Assembly: GCF_030436115.1 (NCBI RefSeq)
Contig: NZ_CP129407.1
Location: 528,502-592,501, forward strand
Length of the DNA: 64,000 nt
Direction of reading: 5' to 3'
Origin: Borrelia sp. P9F1
Lineage (GTDB): Bacteria; Spirochaetota; Spirochaetia; Borreliales; Borreliaceae
Positions 61,441 to 64,000 of this stretch are shown here, piece after piece; position 1 is the stretch's first letter; every line of letters starts with the position of its first letter. Position numbers and translations under genes: made by a program. Under the pieces are notes generated by a model that saw nothing but the letters and a program-made list of their open reading frames with translations, made no database searches and was not told where the DNA came from.

Positions 61441-63603
61441 ATGAACACTAGAGATATGATTGATAAATTTAGAGATTCTTTTAAAGAAGAGTCCATAGAA
61501 AACATCTCAGATATTGAACAGGCACTTCTGAATATTGAGTTTGAATCGGGACAAGAAGTTATTAATTCTATTTTTAGAAATTTTCATACAATAAAGGGCA
61601 GCGCTGGGATGTTTGGGTTTAATTTTACTGCTTCTCTTGTTCATGAGATAGAGACTGTACTTGATCCTATCAAGGAAGGGTCTGATGAATTTGATCAAGC
61701 TACTGTTGATTCTACTTTAATGGCAGTTGATTTTATTCGCGAGTTAATTGAAGGAGATGAGGCTATTGGTGAGGTTGAATTTAAAACTCGAGAGAAGGAA
61801 TTAATAGAGACGATTAAAATGGGAATAGGAGCGTCTGCTGATGTTAAACTTGGTGGCGACTTGGAATCTAGTTCTAGTTGTGAGGTTCAAATAGATTCGC
61901 CTGGTGGGGGTGGAGAGGAGTCTTCCTCTGAATTATCTTCGGAGGGCGGATTTGAGGATGAGGCTTTAAATATTGCAACTAAGGTTTATAGAATTATTTT
62001 CAAGCCTGCAAGGGGAATTTTGTTTCATGGTCATAAACCAATTAATTTATTGAAGAAAATATTGAATTTGGGTAATGGCCAGATTAAGGCTAGGGTGGGG
62101 AATATTCCTGATTTAGAGTTAATATCTCCTGATAATGTTTATGTTAAATGGGAGATGAAATTAGAGACAGAAGAGAGTAGGAACGCCATAGAAGATGTTT
62201 TTGTGTTCCTAGACGAGCAGTCAAAAGTTGTTGTTGAAGAAGTTGACAAGTTTTATGAGATACCCGAGGATGACCTTGACTTATTAGAATCAGATGAAGT
62301 TAGGGCAAGTAGTGATCTAAAGGAGGTGTCTTCTGCAAAACAGAGTTTATTGTCAAAAACTAGGGAAGTTGAGAGCAAGGTGTCTTCTAGGAGTGATGGG
62401 GGTAATTTTAATTTTATTGATGTTACTGCTAAAAGCAAGGTCAATATTGCAAGTATTAAGGTTGATTCAAAAAAGTTAGATCACTTGGTAAATCTTGTTG
62501 GTGAACTTGTGACAATCCAATCTAAGCTTTCAAAAGAGGCTGAGAATAAGGGTAGCAATGTTTTAAACTCGATTTCAGCTGAGTTTTCTTTGCTTATTAA
62601 CGAACTCAGGGATTATACAACAGGACTTAGAACTGTTCCCATTGAAATTTTATTTGTAAAGTTTCAAAGAATAGTTAAGGATTTATCTGCTCAGCTTGGG
62701 AAATCCATTCTTTATCATACTCAGGGTGGAGACACTGTTCTTGACAAAAGTATTATTGAGAAATTAAATGAGCCTTTGGTGCACTTAATAAGGAATTCAA
62801 TTGACCATGGTATTGAGTCAGTAGATGAGAGGGTAAAGGCTGGAAAGGATCCTAAAGGTGTAATTAAGCTTTCTGCACATCAGTCGGGAGACTCTGTTAT
62901 CGTGGTTATTGAGGATGATGGTAGGGGGCTTGACAGGCTTAAGATAATTAAGAAAGCTGTAGAGAAGGATATAGTATCTGAAACTGTTTCAAAAACTTTG
63001 TCGGAAGCTGATGTGTATAATCTAATTTTTGAACCTGGGTTTTCAACGGCTAGTGTTGTAACTAGTATATCTGGACGGGGCGTTGGGATGGATGTTGTTA
63101 GGAAGCAGGTGGAGTCTTTAAGGGGCAGTGTTGTTCTTGAGAGTGATCTTGGGAAATATACTAGAACGAAATTGATTTTTCCCTTGACCTTGGCGATTAT
63201 TGAAGGTTGGTTGGTAAGAGTCAAGGATGAACATTTCATCGTGCCTCTCTCCAGTGTTGAATCTTGTCTTGAGGCCGATAAGTTGATGTCTAAGAAATGT
63301 GGACTTGAATGCAATAATAATGTTATGAACTATAGGGGGAGCATGATTAGTTATATACGTCTGCGGGAGTTTTTTGAGATATCTAAGGAAAGAAGTGCTA
63401 GTGAGCATGTTGTTGTTGTTAATACGAATAGTGGAAAGATAGGAATTGTAGTTGATGAAGTGTTGGGACAGCATCAGACTGTCATAAAGGCTTTGGGGAA
63501 AGTTTATTCTAGGGTAGAGGGAGTGTCAGGAGCTACAATACTTGGAGATGGTAGTTTGGCGCTAGTAATAGATATTGATACTATAACCAAAATTATAAAA
63601 TAG
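61441..63603 (+). CDS. cheA1: Chemotaxis histidine kinase CheA
   Basis: Signals from receptors to CheY/CheB. 720 residues. P1: the phosphorylated His (~H49) in FRNFHTIKGSAGMFGFNF. P2 (~175-275): CheY-binding region beginning KVYRIIFKPARGILFHGH. P3 dimerisation: VDSKKLDHLVNLVGELVTIQ. P4 kinase: LVHLIRNSIDHGIESVDER, IEDDGRGLDRLKI and GRGVGMDVVRKQVESLRG. P5: a CheW-like regulatory domain ending KALGKVYSRVEGVSGATI. All catalytic boxes are intact. AAGGGAAGC before the ATG. Confidence 0.96.
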   Translation: MNTRDMIDKFRDSFKEESIENISDIEQALLNIEFESGQEVINSIFRNFHTIKGSAGMFGFNFTASLVHEIETVLDPIKEGSDEFDQATVDSTLMAVDFIRELIEGDEAIGEVEFKTREKELIETIKMGIGASADVKLGGDLESSSSCEVQIDSPGGGGEESSSELSSEGGFEDEALNIATKVYRIIFKPARGILFHGHKPINLLKKILNLGNGQIKARVGNIPDLELISPDNVYVKWEMKLETEESRNAIEDVFVFLDEQSKVVVEEVDKFYEIPEDDLDLLESDEVRASSDLKEVSSAKQSLLSKTREVESKVSSRSDGGNFNFIDVTAKSKVNIASIKVDSKKLDHLVNLVGELVTIQSKLSKEAENKGSNVLNSISAEFSLLINELRDYTTGLRTVPIEILFVKFQRIVKDLSAQLGKSILYHTQGGDTVLDKSIIEKLNEPLVHLIRNSIDHGIESVDERVKAGKDPKGVIKLSAHQSGDSVIVVIEDDGRGLDRLKIIKKAVEKDIVSETVSKTLSEADVYNLIFEPGFSTASVVTSISGRGVGMDVVRKQVESLRGSVVLESDLGKYTRTKLIFPLTLAIIEGWLVRVKDEHFIVPLSSVESCLEADKLMSKKCGLECNNNVMNYRGSMISYIRLREFFEISKERSASEHVVVVNTNSGKIGIVVDEVLGQHQTVIKALGKVYSRVEGVSGATILGDGSLALVIDIDTITKIIK

Positions 63604-63654
63604 CATGCTTTGATTATACATTTTGGGTTTCGGCAATGTAGAGTATACTAAGAG

Positions 63655-64000
63655 ATGGAAATGAAGATATTGATAGTTGATAATCAGGGTTTAATAAGAC
63701 AGATTTTTGTCAGGGCTTTCAGTCAAGATTTGGATGTTGAGGTTTTAAATCCGGGATCTAATTCTTTAAACCTCATTAATGTTTTTTTACAAAAATTTCC
63801 CGATTTGGTTGTTATTGATGAGAATACTGCTAAGTCTAATTTTGGAAGCGCTCTTGAAAATGTTCTTAACAATATTTCACTTCCTGTTGTATTTATAGCT
63901 GAAGATGAAAGAAATCCGAATTTTGGATTTCTTGAGAATAAGAAAGATAAGATTAAATTAGTAATCAATAGGCTTAATTTCAAGCTTGTCGTCAACTTAT
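63655..64000 (+). CDS. cheB: CheB-like response regulator, N-terminal part (cut by window end)
   Basis: 115 residues visible; runs off the window. A receiver domain: KILIVDNQGLIRQIFVRAF, LVVIDENTAKSNFGS with a candidate phospho-Asp, and VVFIAEDERN. The early acidic pair is DN rather than DD. Following cheA, the best guess is the methylesterase CheB (receptor demethylation), but its catalytic domain is outside the window. ATG at 63655; the ATG at 63661 is also possible. Confidence 0.7.
   Translation, partial: MEMKILIVDNQGLIRQIFVRAFSQDLDVEVLNPGSNSLNLINVFLQKFPDLVVIDENTAKSNFGSALENVLNNISLPVVFIAEDERNPNFGFLENKKDKIKLVINRLNFKLVVNL

Overview
The window is a contiguous piece of a Borrelia chromosome. 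It is AT-rich and uses many GTG and TTG starts. It carries the spirochaete hallmarks: a two-subunit PheRS of archaeal type, a mitochondrial-like EF-G1, two chemotaxis loci and an HPr-EI-EIIA(Glc) operon. From memory, gene order matches roughly BB0512 to BB0568 of B. burgdorferi B31. A glutathione-peroxidase-type gene next to the grpE promoter makes me lean towards a relapsing-fever-type or related Borrelia, but this is an impression that I could not check. I see no insertion sequence, prophage, CRISPR array or rRNA. There are three tRNAs.

Layout. 1-6.95 kb, rightward: the end of a giant coiled-coil protein, pheS-pheT and trxB. 7.3-11.6 kb, leftward: grpE-dnaK-dnaJ-rlmB behind a clear sigma-70-like promoter. 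11.7-18.9 kb, mostly rightward: thiol peroxidase, an NAD synthetase with an eroded glutaminase half, an RsbU-like phosphatase, a membrane-anchored unknown and coaX. 19.2-21.9 kb, leftward: a TIGR02757-like protein, a glucosaminidase and an eroded PAF-acetylhydrolase-like membrane protein. 22.2-27.3 kb, rightward: an MBL-fold hydrolase, exoA, an exported unknown and an M16 lipoprotein protease. 27.3-33.0 kb, leftward: a putative secreted gluzincin, tRNA-Glu, two tRNA-Lys, TPR protein, bactofilin, BI-1 and EF-G1. 33.3-39.0 kb, rightward: a KTSC protein, two barrel-like exported proteins (one frameshifted in its signal peptide), a TPR lipoprotein, prs and xylB. 39.0-44.2 kb, leftward: SPOR protein, coaE, polA, a FlgN-like protein, fliS and cheY. 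44.5-54.5 kb: ligA, a leftward repeat-rich coiled-coil protein, a three-gene xanthine-dehydrogenase-like operon and ptsH-ptsI-crr. 54.5-64 kb: leftward htpG, rightward gnd, four leftward paralogous exported proteins, then rightward cheW-STAS-cheA-cheB, which runs off the window.

The most striking observation is at 48.6-51.8 kb. Three overlapping intact genes match the large, [2Fe-2S] and FAD subunits of the xanthine dehydrogenase/CO dehydrogenase family in size and fold landmarks. They have lost nearly every molybdenum-cofactor, FAD and first-cluster motif. With the glutaminase-dead NAD synthetase and the elbow-less hydrolase, the window holds three enzyme scaffolds kept as full-length open frames without recognisable active sites. 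That suggests pseudo-enzymes kept for another role rather than ordinary decay. All function calls were made by eye from sequence motifs; no database search was run.
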